In this document: positions 62,958 through 64,000 of the stretch, piece after piece
Layout: each line of letters opens with the position of its first letter
How positions within the stretch are numbered: the first letter of the stretch is position 1
Assembly: GCA_008508345.1 (NCBI GenBank)
Contig: QNGE01000934.1
Span: forward strand, 124,655 to 188,654
From: Paragonimus westermani
Lineage: Eukaryota; Platyhelminthes; Trematoda; Plagiorchiida; Troglotrematidae
Direction: 5' to 3'
DNA: 64,000 nucleotides
The notes under the pieces: model-generated
The model's input: the letters and a program-made list of their open reading frames with translations, nothing else
What the model was told of the DNA's origin: nothing
Database searches by the model: none
Position numbers and translations under genes: made by a program

Positions 62958-63965
62958 ATGTTTTACCCGGTCACGATGTTTCTCGTTCTGTCGTTGTTAA
63001 CTAACTTGAACACAGCCATGCCTTTTGATGTAAGTTTCCCATTTGTGCTGAAATTTGCATCATTATTTGTAGTTATGAATGCATTGAAAATGAATTGAAA
63101 ACATCTCGTTCACTTAAAATGAATAAACTTGGCGGCCCTTCCAATTACTGTATTAGCCGCATAATATCAGCCAGGAGTATACTACTAACACTGCATTTGT
63201 GCACTCGGTAGTGATAGCCTGTGGTCATGGTAGCTGAAATCATTCCCCATATTTTCTGGGTTTTTTTCGTGCAGCATCTGAGGTACTAGGACCCAAAATG
63301 AATTGTGAGAAGTTTGTTAGCAAATTGTTGATTGGAAAATTTCTCAATTTCTCACTGCATTACCTTCATTTGTGAAAACTCTAGAGCTTACTTGCGAATG
63401 TTTGTTCATATCTAACAGCATTAGATGACAGAAATATCCATGAAATACAGTTCATTGGCAGTGCTCCCTTTGTAAGCTTTCTCAAAAAAATACTTCCACC
63501 ACTGCTATTTACGGCTGCCTATCTACTTCAGTGATCGGAACACAATTTGAAGCGACCTTGCTTAAAGACTGAGTCATCAGACACTCACATTTCTGTGTTA
63601 AATGGGTAAATAAAACATTTAATTTTGCGGATAGTTTATGTTATACTTGCGATGAAGATCTTTTGATTGTTTTTCTCATGTCGTGTTAAAAGGGGTTGTT
63701 ATTTATCATCAGTAACACACCCATGACAAATGAGGCAGTTTCACCAGTGCTCATTATAAAACACCCTTCGCTTTAGATGGTTCCGTTGACATACGAGCAA
63801 ATGGACAGAAGTTATTACCCGCTGCATCTTTGGTATGCTTTTGGGGAACCGCCAGGCCCCTTATTCCAGTCGGCACAGCAAAAGCGCTCGCATTTCGATC
63901 CAATCATGTTTCGCAAACGTATACCGACCAGCTTCCAGAATCAGCCCGATCGCATTTTAGCATGA
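62958..63965 (+). CDS. Neuropeptide-type precursor gene 2 (two exons, FDPIMF family)
   Basis: This is the paralogue of the minus-strand gene at 29285-30425. Exon 1 (62958-63029) encodes 24 residues, beginning MFYPVTMFLVLS and ending TA-MPFD, a short signal peptide. The donor after GAT is GTAAGT. The intron (63030-63776, 747 bp, phase 0) ends in CTTCGCTTTAG. Exon 2 (63777-63965) encodes 62 residues, giving an 86-residue precursor. The conserved block YEQMD-SYYP-HLWYA-G-PP occupies residues 30-50. KR (60-61) and RKR (70-72) flank a single peptide, SHFDPIMF, and a 14-residue tail ending RILA follows. No Gly precedes the cleavage site, so the peptide should have a free acid C-terminus. Compared with gene 1 it has lost or never gained the two extra peptide units. 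No polyadenylation signal is seen before the window ends 35 bp later. Reading exon 2 alone as a gene starting at its own ATG would miss the secretion signal. Confidence 0.82.
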
Positions 63966-64000
63966 GCAACCAAAAAACGACCCAAAGCGCACACTGACCT

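Overview
The window looks like gene-poor, AT-rich (roughly 60 % AT by eye) nuclear DNA of a flatworm, most likely a digenean fluke. The grounds are remnants of Penelope-like retroelements and a non-LTR endonuclease of the type I associate with fluke genomes, short tRNA-derived repeats, canonical GT-AG introns of about 750-780 bp, and two neuropeptide-type precursor genes whose peptides end in an FDPIMF motif. No bacterial or organellar feature is visible. The species cannot be named from sequence alone.

The strongest content is a pair of paralogous two-exon genes for small secreted precursors. Gene 1 lies on the minus strand (exon 1 30348-30425, exon 2 29285-29563, 118 residues). Gene 2 lies on the plus strand (exon 1 62958-63029, exon 2 63777-63965, 86 residues). 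In each, exon 1 is a signal peptide ending in Asp, the intron is phase 0, and exon 2 opens with a conserved block (YEQMD-SYYP-HLWYA-G-PP) followed by dibasic-flanked peptides. Gene 1 offers SHAYSTLN, SNFDSLVF and QPHFDPIMF; gene 2 offers SHFDPIMF. Both promoters have a CTCAC(AC)GCCC box 14-16 bp upstream of a TATA box. The genes are divergently transcribed, about 32 kb apart, like products of an inverted duplication. Neither is visible as a whole ORF because the signal peptide is on a separate exon.

Mobile-element remains: an intact but window-truncated APE-type endonuclease reading frame (1-485, minus); a Penelope-like reverse-transcriptase fragment enclosed by inverted repeats of about 140 bp (18684-19322); a decayed GIY-YIG endonuclease fragment (19839-20300, minus); a solo Penelope-type terminal fragment at 4512-4580; a 72-bp imperfect inverted repeat pair (61787-62013); a tRNA-derived SINE (12616-12680); and a second SINE-like family with five diverged copies (13618, 22808, 24871, 39690, 55029). 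Three Penelope terminal copies carry degenerate hammerhead-ribozyme-like cores.

Most of the remaining sequence shows nothing recognisable. Open frames of 60-150 codons are about as frequent as chance predicts at this base composition, so I do not treat them as genes. A few minus-strand frames between 2.4 and 13.6 kb, and one at 50.1-50.3 kb, are bounded by good splice sites. They are listed as low-confidence candidate exons only.
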